NCBI RefSeq assembly: GCF_000150275.1
Contig: NW_002060947.1
Coordinates: 2,841,740-2,905,739 of the forward strand
Source: Trichoplax adhaerens
Lineage: Eukaryota > Placozoa > Uniplacotomia > Trichoplacea > Trichoplacidae
Direction: 5' to 3'
Length of the DNA: 64,000 bases
Shown here: piece by piece, positions 50,601 to 63,926 of the stretch
Layout of the letters: each line of letters starts with the position of its first letter
Position numbering within the stretch: position 1 is the stretch's first letter
Position numbers and translations under genes: made by a program
Notes under the pieces: model-generated
Seen by the model: only the letters and a program-made list of their open reading frames with translations
Told to the model about the DNA's origin: nothing
Databases searched by the model: none

Positions 50601-53600
50601 TGCTAGTCATAGTTTGTTGTCGATAAATTTCATCGTTAAGATACTTATTTCCTAAACACTCTCTTCCCTTTTGCTATTGCTATGGACTATAAATAGCTTC
50701 ATTCTTAGTCTAAACTGTAATATTAATAAAAGTAGGCTAACTGAATGCATATATCATAAATCTGTTAGCTTTCGGACTAAACATTCAGGATATCTATATC
50801 AATTAAATCTAGGCAATCAACAGAAAATGAGAGTAATTTACTACTTTTATCAAAGTTAATGACAGATTTGATTTAATTAATATTTCCTTGTTGTAAAACA
50901 CTTTCTATTTAATACTATAGAATACAAATAGGGTACATTGTTATAAATGTTTTAAAAGGATAACTTAACATCAACTACATCATATTACTGGCGCCAGCTA
51001 TTTTAAATAGATTGGCTTTAATTCTTTCAGTTGCTACGATTAATGCTTAAGTGTTTATGAAATAGGTAGGCATATAACAGTAACTGTATAATTTCCACAA
51101 ATGTAGTATTTTTTAATTTAGTATCTACGCAGTAAATTTATAACTTTTCAAATTTTCTCGGGGCAATAGCTTTACTGCAGCTTTTTATTAACCATAGTGC
51201 TACGGAATCTATATAATTAGCTTCATTTAGAATACATACTGTACAGCAACAAAGTTTTATTTTTCTGTTGAAAAAATCTGCTTAGTATTGCATATTAAAA
51301 GTACCGGTTACAGCTAATGATAGGTTGTTAGCAGTTTGTACGTCTTCCTCATTATCGTATCATTTCAGTATTTGGGAGAAATTCTACAGGCTGAAATAAT
51401 TGTAGCTCAAAATCATCATATCTTGATGCAGATTTGTTGTATATGGTATGTTTAATTATCAATATTTACTTATTGTACAGAAGTTAATATTGTCATTGTG
51501 AATAATAAATGAAGGAAATTACTGTAAATTGTCAAATTGTACCAGAAATTATTTACTTATTCTATATATTTAACTTTCGTTACCGTTGTTTTCTCCACAA
51601 CGACATTAATTAGCTATTCTGCTTAATTGTTTAACAATAGCACATTGCACAATAGCTTGACAAGATATTATTAATCATGAAAAATAATTTTAGTTATCTT
51701 AATAATTCCACATCGGCAGCTGTAAACTAAATTGAAAAGGTTGTAATCTTTAATGTAATAACCTAACAACGCCGTAAATATTATCGTTTTGAGAAAATAA
51801 GGAAATGAAAGTATCAGATTGAATCAGTTCACTTCATGATTGGATCCTTTATACGGGCTATCTGCAAATTATTTGTTATGATTGAAATACATGGTCATAA
51901 AGCATAATTAAAAACATTATCCTGAAGTTTGTACCCTAATCTGGTATATTTATGATCTATTTTAACTCGATAAATTTTATTATGTAAATTCTTAAATAAT
52001 GAGTCTCTAATGGTTTTGCTAATGTATAGAGCAATGAATTCAGATGATGGGATCAAGGTTTAGACTTCTTCAATTAATTCTCTAATTAAGCACTAAAATT
52101 TTCTATATGCACCGGTAATGTTTGGTAATATCGCTATCATACGCCAGTAGAAATTGAAGGGCTTGTAATTCTGTAGTTATCTAGTTAATTGTAAGCCTTG
52201 TCAAAGCTGATAACTATTCGATATGATAATTGCATCAAGCTTAACGTTTTAGATGAAAACTAACAATTTATAAGTGTAATAGAAGATCTACTGATGTAGA
52301 TTTGCTCAACTTTATTGTATAACATATATGCGAGAATATTACTGAAATATAACAAGAAACTCTTAAGTTCATTATTTTAAAGTTACTTTTACGGGATTCT
52401 TTTACTTAAACTGGGTCGCTATTACGGAAATGAAATTTGAAAATTTATTACACTATATTATATAAAGCTTTTAATGTGAAGAGTAAAATTTACTTTTTAA
52501 TTCGAGTATTTACAAGCTGGCTGTTAGTACCACATGTGACGCTTAAAATATTTATGAGTTAAATAGAATTCATCAATAGGACTTGGTAATATTTGGACAT
52601 TTATTGATTATTACTGTACCAGCTTTAATACAACGAGATAGAGATTTCTTTGCTAAAGCGATATTTTTTATACCTCAATTGAAATTAAAATATTAATTGC
52701 GGCTTTTACTAAACCGCATTGATCTGAGAAGTTGATTAATTCGTATTTAGGAACAAAATATGCAGTTAACTTCCTTTAATTTTCATAATTTAATAAAAAT
52801 TATAGACAATTAGCGATTGAATCTGGTAGTTGGACTCGTCGTGGTAGTGTAGATCGAGAAACTGATCCAGATTCTACAGTTAAAATGCTATCTAAGTTTC
52901 TGAAAAGGATTGATAGTTATGCTGAAGATAAAGACGAAATTCAGGATGAAGGTCTGTAACTTTCTCTTATATGTTGTTTAAATAATAATGTATGTATCTT
53001 ATTTTTTCCAGCATAGATATTATTTTTTACTCTTCTATGGCAACTAGATAAGTCGCATCTTAGCATTGTTATTATTTTGTATTATTAACATTGCATTAAT
53101 TCACGATTATTGCATTGCTAATTTTCTATACTAAATCTATGAAGTAAATTCTAGTTACTATAGTCTATCCTTTGTATTTAAATCACGTAATACCCGATTT
53201 ATAATAATTGGATGCAAAGGAAAAGTTCTTACGAAAGCACTTTCTTATTATACTTTACACGAGATTGCGGCCTATAAAATAATCACACTAACACGATCAT
53301 AAAGATAGTTTTAGTTATGCATAAATAAAAACCAAGAAAGTCGTTGATGAATATTTTCGCTTTAACTTAAATAGTAGCACCAATTAATACTCTTCCGCAA
53401 CAACAATTTTAGTGTATATGACTGTGCTACTGATATTAATTTCTACTTAAGAATATTCTTGTCATACTCCCGTAGTTAAAGACGACAAAGGTAATCGGAA
53501 GTAATACCAGCGTCAAAGATTGATGTAACGGTTTTGACTTCTGCAGACATGAATATTCAACTTTTACAGCGCTATAGATAGTTTAAGTTAATATTATTAT

Positions 53601-56547
53601 ATCTTGTAGTATTAACAGTGTTACAGTGTGTTTTAAGAAATGATAATGAATGTTTCACTTATTTACACTCTTTCAAAACTGGAATATTCTATATCAGGAG
53701 TCAGATATCTGAGAAAAATAATGAAGGATACAATAATTGTTAAAAAATACCGTTTAATAATGCTTATAATAACCAAATACATGCCTTAATAGGTATTTGC
53801 CTTGTGCGGTACTATAATATCAGACAATCATTTAAAATTAAAAAATTATTCAACGTATCTAATTAATGTTGTAATATAAGTAATAATCTACCTGCAGAGG
53901 GAACAGATCTTAGTGGATCTAATTTGTATAAGTTCTAAAATCTTCTCACTAACTTTGGCCTTATCAATAGGGAAAATAGAGGATATGAATGAATCAGAGG
54001 AAGTAAACGGTATTATGTACAATGGCGAAGATGAAAATGATAACGAAAGCAATAATGAAATTAACAATGATAGTAGAACCTGGCAGAAACAAGATGGAAA
54101 CTTAGACGATTTGATTACAAGAAGTACTAGCTTTTCGCATAACAAGAATGATTACATACGCGATAGTTTCCGCGAAAAATCAAAACCCCTTACATCTGCT
54201 CGAAGTCGTCGCGGACAAATGATGTCAAAACAACGTGTTTCATCAACAAACGATAGTGTCTTCTCTGATTCGTTCGCATCAATGGATTCTAATTGTAGTA
54301 CAAGATTTTGTCGAGACGAAAGTAGTGAAGGATTTTATTCTTCCATTGATCACGACGGAAAATGTGATTCACCTCATAGCCATGCCCTTCCTAGTAATGG
54401 CGGAGCTATTAAAAGAATTGCATCTGCTGGTGAAAGATCTGACCTATCATCTTTTAAAGCTAACCGGCATTCATTTGCAGCCAGTAGTTTGAAAAATCGA
54501 ACAGGTTATTTTCTTGCCATTGTAATGGTAGCATTTACTACTATAAAACAAATACATTTATATACATCGCATATTTTAAATAGAATTTCGATCAAAAACG
54601 TAAATTTTTCTTCTTATATTGCTATAAGATTTACTTAAGCCTTCAATATAATAAATATGTAACTGTTATATTACGAACAGATTTAAGAAGAAAAGCGTTA
54701 TTAAGAGAGCGTTATCATGAAGGTAATTTCAGTTGCGATGATACAGAATCGCCAATGGGCTCTTTTGATAGCGATTATGCTGTAGAATCGCGCGATGAAG
54801 ATGCAACTACAACACAGAATGTTTTACTACGCAATAAAAATGTAGTTGTTTCTCAAATGTTAGAAGATGCTACAGGTAATAACTCTTAGTGATTATTTTT
54901 ATTATAGCTAACTAAACTTAATAATCTCTTTCCTTCTATATTTAGGCGTTTTTCAAAAAGTTTCAATTCGAAGGAATGAGAGATTAGAGGTAAGCGATAA
55001 GATAAAGATTTTTATAAACTCTTAAAAATTTTTTCAATTTATCTCAAATATTACAGAAAAGTGTGTAAACTAATTTAACACTTTCTAAATAAATTAGAAT
55101 ATAAAAGAACCAGAATTTCGTAAAAGTACCGAAAAATCTGATGAAGAGGATATCGAGACATACTTTCAAAAATATGCGACTCCACAACAACGGCGCCATT
55201 TGCAATTGGTGAGCAGTTTTTTGCCATATATTTGCATTTAGTACACAATATAATTTAAATGATGTTGATGGCAAAACTACAGTAGCTATTGCATAGATGA
55301 TTTAGTGTAAAAATATACTAGAGTCTAGTTGGACATACGTGTAGGCAGATATTTCATGCTTTGAAATAGTCTTAATTATTAAGATATAATCTACGCTACG
55401 AACTATTTTTAATAGCATTATAAGTACGGTAAGTTACTTTATCGGTACCGTTGGTAAATGTGGTCATTCATTGAGTACATTTATCGCATACCAAAAGCAG
55501 CAATTTAAGCAGTATCTTATGTAAGATGATAGTCATATTTCTACTTCAATTATATCTAACAACGGGTGTAAACATAATTTATCTTTACTTCTTAAATTAT
55601 ATTTAGACGAGGCAAAATAGTTTTGATAGTGATAATGGTTGTGGTATCGAGTCTGAAGAGGTTGAAATTAAAGGCGAAATCCTCTTTGGTCTTCGATACA
55701 ATAGAAAGAACAGCACATTAGAGATTGATGTTGATCGAGCTCGTGATTTGCCCGTTATATCAAAAAAGCACAAATGCAATGCGTAAGTTCCTTTACTATA
55801 TCAAAATTCTGGAAAATATGTGCAATACTAAGAAAAGCTATTATTAGCATTAGCCAAATATAACATAAAACTATCGACCTTCAAAGGTGCATAAATAGTG
55901 AAAAGATAATTAGGAATTAATTATGTAAAAATAATGTTTATCTCTAAAAGGCAGGCTTAATTTTAGGCAGTTAATAGCCTTCTTATGTTTATGTATTATT
56001 TAATCATGAAGGTCATTAATTGCAACTTTTCAATAGCTTAAATTGTTTCTTAAGAGTTTTAATCATTGTGATCCCATTCCATTCGACTATCTAGTTATAT
56101 CAAAACTTATTTCGTACCTGAAACGGGCAAAAATTCTAAAAGAAGAACCACGGTAAAAAAAGGAACTACAAATCCGCAGTATAATGAGACTTTAAAGGTA
56201 AATATTAACTTTAATGAGTGCAGAAAAGAAGACTTTAAATAAGCATGTAAATTTGTGTGATAATATTAAAATAGCTGGGTATTGAATGCATACTGTTATG
56301 ATATTCCTTAACTTTCAACCCTTGATTCTTTTGAAATATAGCTGTCAGGTTTATTCTTAAATTCTTCGTATCTTCTTACTAGTATAAAATATCTAGTGAC
56401 GACGAGATATCGAAGAAAATACTTGTTATCAGTATATGGCATCAAGATAAATACGTTCCCAAAAAACAATTTCTTGGCGAGGTTAGAGTCCCTATGTCTA
56501 GTCTACCACTTCTTGATCAGCAGCTTCCGAGATGGCATAAACTAAAG
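44629..56547 (+). CDS. Synaptotagmin-like (Slp/granuphilin) Rab-effector homologue
   Basis: Predicted Rab27-type effector tethering vesicles to plasma membrane. Exons: 44629-44753, 47527-47754, 52806-52951, 53971-54504, 54681-54875, 54946-54989, 55098-55208, 55607-55782, 56095-56197 and 56383-56547, all in phase (609 codons). The N-terminal Slp-homology domain has helix LNNEERNKILNVLERYYTTQ, a zinc finger with four CxxC pairs (CSRC, CNRC, CQSC, CNVC), and SGSWTR in place of the family's SGAWF-type Rab-binding motif. A long acidic, serine-rich linker follows. It ends in one C2 domain (EIKGEILFGLRYNRKNSTLE, YIKTYFVPE, NPQYNETLKY, FLGEVRVPMSSL) whose loops lack the aspartates that bind calcium. 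Slp proteins have two C2 domains; no C2B exon is seen downstream. The terminal exon after WHKLK is not identified: reading through the donor stops at 56802, and splicing to about 56779 is an alternative. An in-frame ATG at 44647 is another possible start. Introns 1 and 2 are 2.8 and 5.1 kb and hold nothing I recognise. Confidence 0.88.
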
Positions 56548-58640
56548 GTAGGATTTAGTTATCATGAATATTTAAAGTATCCGCCAAGGCTAAGTAAAAA
56601 AATCGGCCAAATCGATCATTTCTGTGTTTTTTTTATGTTTGTAGCAAAGTTTAATATTATTTTAAGGAAAATTCTCGAATATTTATTGTATATTTTTATT
56701 TTTTTGACGGTTTATATTAACAGAATCGAGAGTAACAAACTTGGATTGAATTCATCACATTTTACAACACATTACAGAAAACGTACCTTCTTAAAGAATT
56801 AAACCGGAACTATTTATTGAACTCGTTTACGTACTTCAAAATCAACTAATAATTTCATGCTTTTAACAACCTTCTTATATAGTATTATTACAGTAATTCA
56901 GCAAATCATATTCTTACTGAACAATATTCTGGAATGGGACGAAATTTCAGTCCGCAATTAATTGCTTATGGCTGTTTTTAATTATAAATAATTGCAATTT
57001 GTTTTTATGTTACAGCAATTTTTAAAAAATCTCTGCGATAGGTCATATCGTCTTTAGTATTTTTAACGTACTTTATTACGTAGTCATAAGTGCATTTGAG
57101 ATTCTTTTACGTTTTACTGCCTTTTCTACAACTAATTTAAAATGCATCCGATTACTGCGAAAAGTAGTTTTATGAGTAGAACACAGTAGAGTATTTAGAT
57201 AGAGGCTAAATAAATTATGATACGTAATATAAGATAACAGAAATTTGATATAGTGTTAAGTTGAGTTAGGTCATATTAGTAAGGACCTAAGATTATTCGA
57301 GCTGGAAATAACAGGTAAATCGAAAGGATTTGTTTTCTTAGTAATAAAGAGCACTAATAATGGTAATTGTATTATGACGACGCACTTGTTCTTTGGTAGA
57401 ATTCAATAGCTTTCAGTCAAAAGCATCGAGGTCAAGAGAAACTTCTCTTAGCTCTAAGAGCAAAACTTTATCTTAAGATTGCCTTGTATGCATACAGATC
57501 AGATATGATGTTGTTGCATTCGATTTTGCATTAAAAGTAAACAATTACAGTGATTATACTCATGAGCTACCAAATAAATTTCATGATCTGAATCATCTAA
57601 GAAATTAGAGAAGCGCAGTGAACTTTATGTTTCCTTACTGATCTATCCCTACCCACCTTGTTTAAATGGCACATAACTTCTTTATATATTTAGACATTTA
57701 CAATAACTAAGAAAGCACTTCTTCAAATACAAATCGTGATGCTCGATCGAAGCATTATTTGCTGTTTTTTAATTAATGCCTTGGATATCATAGACCTACG
57801 AGTTTATACCTTAGGAACGATGCTCTAAGTACCCCCAATATAATCGATGTTCCATTGGTATTTGTTCAATATATTACAAATGTACATACCAAACACCAAT
57901 GACGTATGATAATTGGTTGGACGTTAAAGGTTACCCTGATCGATTTTATGTGCAAAATCTAATACGAGAACACGATTAGGAGTTAATTTAAATTGACTAA
58001 ACCAGTTTCGAATGCATTTTGTGATGAAGTGTATTCTCAAAAATGAAGCAAAAAATTATAGTTTCTTATAAACTTCGCTTCATTACATGAGTCGGTTACG
58101 TCTAGCAACTGCCAAGGACTATCTCTCGAGTCCTAGACAATCCCTGAGGTATCTAAATCATTGATGCAAAATTTATGATTTATATATACAACTAGTTAAA
58201 GAATGATTTTCTTTCATTATAATCATTATCTTGCCAATTAAGTCACAAGATCAGATCTAAATCTACTATCGCGCTATATATTCTGTGCAAAATTCGCGCT
58301 TATAATATAGTCAAAGGGTGGCAACTCAATTGCAAAATTACGTAGAAGGCACTTGGACAATGGACATGAAACTCTATTCGGACGGTCGGACATACGCGCA
58401 ACTAATCAGTATCTCGGTATCTTAACTGTACCGTACAGTACTGTACAGTACCCAGTACAGTACGGTAGAGAAGTTGAATACTGTACTGCACAGTGTACAG
58501 TGTAAGTATTCTAACCACTACGCAATCGCACATTTCCGAATATACTGTACAATACTGTACTGTAGTACAAATGTACCATACTGTACTGAAATGAAAGTAG
58601 GATCAGTTGAATCAGCGCCGTGATTTGTCTGCCAACCTGC
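56548..58640. other. Interval between the SYTL-like gene and YRDC
   Basis: Should contain the undefined 3' end of the SYTL-like gene. I looked for a second C2 domain and found none. The right end carries GTAC array 5. No other feature is supported. Confidence 0.5.
58428..58592. repeat. Palindromic GTAC array 5, upstream of YRDC
   Basis: Blocks such as ACCGTACAGTACTGTACAG, CAGTACAGTACGG, CTGCACAGTGTACAG and ATACTGTACAATACTGTACT, ending about 50 bases before the proposed YRDC start codon. Same irregular palindromic arrangement as arrays 1-4. Confidence 0.82.
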
Positions 58641-60162
58641 ATGCCCCGAATTCTACCATCTCAGTTTGCCACTGCAACTAAGCAAATTTTAGCCAAAAGA
58701 ACTATTATGAGAAAAATTATAAACCTAAAGGACTCTAAGGTAACTGATCTAACTCTAGTTTGTGGTATTAATGTACTCGTATGTATCGTACTCCTTGCTC
58801 AAACTGAAAGAGAAATACGATAACGAACCCTCGCTCTGTCCGTTACGCTACAGGGAGATACGTTGCATTTAAATCAATCAGTAAGAATAATTTTGCTTCG
58901 TTCGTGGTATGCCATAGGCGCAGTAGAGAGGTTGCACATCTATCGGCTGTTGCAATTATTGATTTTCTCTTTATTAATTTGATTATTTTACTTTGGAGTG
59001 AAGTATCATACATTAGAATCGTAGAAATTATTCTGCTACTGGTTTTACTAATGTACGCGTACTATACTTGAGTGTGCACTACGTATTTGTGGTGAGACCT
59101 TTCTGACTACATTGGCGAAGCTGACGGGTGTTTTCCATCTATCGACTGCACGAGAATTTATCGTTTTGCTAACGTGATATATATATATACGTTTAAAGAT
59201 TAGCTAGTTATGAATTTGACAAATACTTAACGTATAGTACCATCTTACATGGTGATCGGTACTTTAGATTCCAGCTAATAGCCAGAAAAAGTTTTAACTT
59301 TCGTTCCAAACAAAGCTGTTGATCTCGAATAGACATTGTACAATGTACAATATACGTGTATGGTACCGCCAATCTATATAAATTGAATGTAATTTATATA
59401 GAGAGCAATAAAGTATAGGAGAATATTGAATGGAATCTTATTTGCTGTTAGTCAGTACACGATCAAGTTACTCAGACAGCGGTTAGCGCAGCCAAGGAAA
59501 GTTTGCAAGCTGGCAACATTATTGCTTTACCTACTGATACTATCTATGGTATTGCTGCTTTAGCCCAGCTCCCTAATGCTGTCGATAAATTATACAATAC
59601 TAAAGGTCGTAGGAGAGATAATCCAATTTCTATCTGCGTAGGCGATGTTGCTGATTTAAAAAGGCAAGTACATTTACGTCCGTTTACTACTTATGATAAC
59701 CGAATTGATGATTAGAAATTGATTCTTTATTCATATATATTCGATGTATGTAATATAATTAATTGCTTTCTGCATAGATGGTGTTCGGTATGTGTTTGTG
59801 ATGCTCTTCTATACGATCTCCTACCTGGCCCGGTAACTTTGGTATTCCAACGCCATCCAGTTTTAAATCCTAAACTTAATCCTAATACAAATTTAGTTGG
59901 TATTCGTATTCCTGACTTTCCATTCATTCGAGAGGTCGCTAGAGCATGTGATCAACCATTAGCATTAACTAGTGCCAATAAAAGTCTTGCGCTTAGCAGC
60001 TTAGCCATTGATGAGTTTCAATCCCTTTGGGATCAGTTAGACGTTATCTTTGATGGTGGAAGAATTTCACAGAGTGGAGATGACCAGTCATCTCGTTTAG
60101 GATCAACTGTTATTAACTTGTCAGTGGAAGGATATTTTAAGATTATAAGGAAGGGAAGGTAG
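58641..60162 (+). CDS. YRDC: YRDC: threonylcarbamoyl-AMP synthase
   Basis: Makes L-threonylcarbamoyl-adenylate from threonine, bicarbonate and ATP, the first step of the t6A37 modification of ANN-decoding tRNAs. Exons 58641-58739, 59452-59663 and 59778-60162 sum to 696 bases (231 residues) in phase. Exon 1 encodes a basic, hydroxylated leader (MPRILPSQFATATKQILAKR) resembling a mitochondrial targeting peptide, followed by MRKIINL, which matches the start of bacterial and archaeal YrdC/Sua5 proteins. Core motifs are ALPTDTIYG (58-66), KGRRRDNPISI, DLLPGPVTLV, VGIRIPD, PLALTSANKS and RLGSTVINLS, with a short C-terminus like human YRDC. Intron 2 has a GC donor (AAAAG|gcaagt), chosen because it alone restores VADLKR-WC, matching human VADVYR-YC. 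Initiation at Met23 would give a leaderless form. GTAC array 5 lies just upstream. Identity is secure; exon 1 is likely but set by hand. Confidence 0.93.
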
Positions 60163-62457
60163 GGCTGTATAAAATATTATTTTTAAGAAATACAAAACTC
60201 GATTTCATTATTACTTATTGTGCTATAGTAACTAAGTTAGGCAATTATTATTAGATATACTAGTCAGCTTACGCATTAATCTATTCATGTGCAAATTATA
60301 GTGCCTTTGAAAATACGGTAAAGCTACTGGTAAATAAATACGGCTTAATAGAATTGATCGATAGCAAAGACAACTGAGCTGATGCAAGACCTCAATGGTG
60401 AAGTGTAACATATGCAAAACCTTATTTAACACTAAGTTATATATCTTCCTTAATCGAATTGCCAAAATCTAAATAAAATCTTTTGGATTTGATATATTGT
60501 GTCGCATTTGGTTGGTATTGCACTATATTTTCTTGCTTGGTCGTGCCCATACAGTACAGCTGGTGTACTCTGTTTATTATCGGTTTCTGCGTAACAACGA
60601 ACTTATGGAAGTATCTATTGTATATACGTTGCACACAAGATCTAATATCAGCAGTAAAATAGATTTAATTGATACACGATTAATGAAGACAATCGTATAT
60701 CAAATTAGCTTGTACCTCGTCAAGAAAAACCTACTGCCTGTCAAGTTAAAGACTTCTAAATAATTAACAGTCATAACGTTACTATAATTGAATACTAATT
60801 CTATAGAAACTTTAACTGTTAGATTCGTTCGATCTTTGCAGTACTAAAATTAATCTTTGTTTCATAATTACCGTACTGCTGATTGTCTGAAAACCTAGCA
60901 TTTGCTCCTTAACACTTATGTCACAAAACAACTTTCGTGAACGTACCTAAACTAGTCTATCTACTCTTAAGGTTCCCCAACTAACTCCGGAGATCCTCAG
61001 TAAAGGAAAACTAACTTATTCCTATACCATAGACAACGAGTCCAACGATAGGTTTAGGTTATTAAATATTTTATTACCAGCTATTGCAACTTAGTACCAG
61101 TGTACTCTAGCGTAGCCTTCGTGGAACTCAGATTAAAAAGTAATGATCAAGCTTATATACAGTTTCATATATCACACAAATAAGATCGGTACTAATCTTT
61201 CACATTAAATTATAGAATGTGCAATACAGATCCATACAGGCTTACTATAGATTCGACTAGCTCGAGTGTTACTTATCACTTGTCACAAATTAATATTATT
61301 AATTGGCACCTTATTAACTAACATAATAATCTTTACAGCTTGACATCTTCGTTGCTAACACCATATCCACGCTGTATATTACTAGGATAATTAATAACAA
61401 AACTCAATTAACAACTAGGTTGTTGCCGAGATCGGCAACCTCCATAATAATATTGTTACACATTTTAGATCAAAATATTATTCATTTCGGAGCGAGCTCC
61501 GTCACAACTTATTTCGTGTGTTTGGTGGAATATTTTTGGGTAGAAATTTTGAGGATTGCGTTATGTGATAAGAATACATCCATACCTATTTCTTTTTTAT
61601 TATTTATATTTAAGAGCACATTTATTGAATTGGAAGGAGAAGATGTTTTTAAGATACAGTATATCAGTAAATTTTAGCTTAAATACATGATAAATAAAAA
61701 TCTAGCAATATTGTAACTGTGCTGTATCACACAGATTAGGAATTGATATTTGGATAGAATGTCCTCTTTTGTAAAAATTAAAATAAGTGACATACATGAA
61801 ATTTAAGATATAAATACTTTAAATCATAACTAAAAAGTATTATTTCCTGATATAATAAAGTATTACAGGATTTTAATTTGTATTCTTAGGCATACTTTGC
61901 TGATAATGGCATAGACGAGATTTAGCAAATTTTCACTTAGTGTTTATAATTCAAATTAATTCCTCAGATACGATAAACTGAATTAATTATAGACAGTTAG
62001 ACTCGGAATTATCCAACGTAGCACAATACCAAAATTGCTTTGCGATTGATATCATAATATGATTTTGAGAGCGTGAAATGTATTTTTACGTAAAATGTAA
62101 TGTATACAGCTGTTACATATTCTTTAGTTCGAAATTTTACTATCTCTCAAATTTATTATTGATAGTATGTTCCTGAAGATGAATTCTTAAAGGTTTGTAA
62201 TTATTGCAATTATCACTTTTTGCTTTCTCTAGTTAAATACATACATGTCTATTATTATATTTTGGAACTCTTCCGATCGTATTATTAGTTTATGTCTTAG
62301 CTATATTCATTAAATCAATTAAATTCATGCTAAGTTATATAGTATGCTGTACATATGAAATTCTTAACATTTGCAAGCTTGCTATAGCTTGTAAAGTGCA
62401 CTATTATTTAATTAATCATATTTTGCCCTTATTTTGTTAACCATTACATACGTACAA
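60163..62457. other. Convergent interval between YRDC and the HUNK-like kinase
   Basis: About 2.3 kb between two 3' ends. Open frames of 65-88 codons at 60232-60763 and 61420-61677 overlap each other on both strands and carry no recognisable domain, so I do not call them. No RNA gene or repeat recognised. Confidence 0.55.
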
Positions 62458-63926
62458 CTATGAACTAGTAGGATGATGAGTATCTTTCTTTGACGGGCGT
62501 TTGTGGCGATTTATGATACCTTTCTTATTCGGTTCAATTTTGCTGCTGGGAAGACTCTCATCACTAGCTTTCATTTTGTTATCGCTGTGTGTCTGAATTA
62601 ACTTTTTGGAAGATGCTATATGAAACTCTGATAGATCATTTGTTATACTTCTGTAGAGTTTCGTATGATATCGCTGAATTTTTGCTAGAGTAAGCTTAAA
62701 AGTAGCAGAAGCATAGCTCGGAATCTTTAATTTGATAGCTCTTGTTATACTTTCTTGACTTAAACCAAGCTTTTTGTGCATGGCTCTGATTATTTGTTTC
62801 TCAATATCTTTGGGAAGTGTAACTGAATCGTTAAGCATGTCCAGATGTTGCAGATTATTATTGCAGGAATTGCTTAGCCACTTATGTTTCCTAGCATTTG
62901 AAAGTGAAATTCTTTCTCTTGGGTCCACACTTAGAAATTTGAACATTAAATCGATCGCATCTGCCAAAAATAATGATAACTCGAAATAAAATTCTTGTCT
63001 GTCAAATTCTATTTTTATGCCTGTTTGATTTCAGTACCGTGTATTTAGCTTTTAAGTACTAATACTACTTGACAAACTAAGTGTAAAAAAATTTAAACAT
63101 AATTGTCAAGTTCATTATTATTATGATCATCTATGTATTGGATAAAAGATTTTGAGTAAGTGTAATTAGGTTTAATCATAGATTGTTATGCCTGACTTTT
63201 AGAAATTAAAAAATTTGAAGTAGCTAAATTCATTCAATCTATTCCTTAGAAGTGATTTATCTTCTCAAATTATATGTCAGGTTCTTTACTCTTAAAATAT
63301 ATAGTGCCTTATTCTTGGCGTAACAGACGCTAATAAATAAATCGAGTACCTTCAGAGAGACTGTCTGGAACGGGGTTGATTTGAAAACTCATGATCTTTT
63401 GATGAAGTTCTTTAATATCGGCTGATTGAGTAGTAAATGGCAGCGATGCTGTAAGCATAGCAAACATATCGACACCTCTGAAGAAAAATTGGCGATTATT
63501 TATAAAGGAGAAATTCAATTCCAAAATTGCGTTAAAACTGTTGAATTATGAGACTTCAAATAACTGTAATGCTAGAGATTACGCTCATGGTACGGTATGT
63601 AACAATAAAGCATGAATGGGCTAATTAAACTTAAATAAAATATTACTTACATACTCCATATGTCCGCTTTAGGACCATACTCATCAATTGCTAATAACTC
63701 TGGAGCTGTATAGGCTGGCGAACCGCATTGAGACTGACACAGTTTACGAATAAAGAATACATTGGCTTTTTCACGCCGAGTTTTCGTAAAAGTGCTAAGT
63801 CCAAAATCTGCAGTACCAAGATTAGTCAAGGATCTAAGGTTTGTAGTATGGATACTAATTCATATCTTACCAATAATTTTAATGCTATCATCTTCATCAA
63901 CTAGTATATTTTCAAGCTTTAAATCT
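62458..63926 (-). CDS. HUNK: HUNK-like Ser/Thr kinase (AMPK-related), 5' partial
   Basis: C-terminal half of a CAMK-group kinase; the N-lobe lies beyond the window. Minus-strand exons in reading order: 63871-63926 (end of the catalytic loop, RDLKLENILVDEDDSIKII), 63651-63807 (DFGLS through CGSPAYTAPELLAIDEYGP and DIW), 63350-63477 (GVDMFAMLTASLPF to PDSLSEG) and 62458-62960 (DAIDLMFKFLSVDPRERISL, then a C-terminal tail). Phases agree. LHQKIMSFQINPVP and GVDMFAMLTASLPF match HUNK better than MARK, SIK or AMPK, and the tail (MHKKLGLSQESITRAIKLK) aligns with the region after the HUNK kinase domain. The tail is much shorter than in mammals, ending about 168 residues into the last exon. The activation segment is about seven residues longer than in human HUNK, and serine (QSQCGSP) replaces the usual LKB1-target threonine. 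Vertebrate HUNK function is only partly understood. Confidence 0.88.

Noticed and set aside
53898-53970. Earlier acceptor (ctgcag, about 53897) for the SYTL-like linker exon
   Set aside because: From phase 1 it reads into an in-frame stop within 45 bases; the acceptor at 53969-53970 keeps the frame.
56548-56802. Read-through C-terminus of the SYTL-like protein
   Set aside because: The reading frame stays open to 56802, but the residues are of non-coding type (runs of F, I, L and Y), and a donor (gtagga) lies at 56548; left undecided rather than called.
60232-60763. Overlapping open frames of 65-88 codons on both strands
   Set aside because: No domain, no splice-compatible neighbours, and composition typical of AT-rich intergenic DNA.
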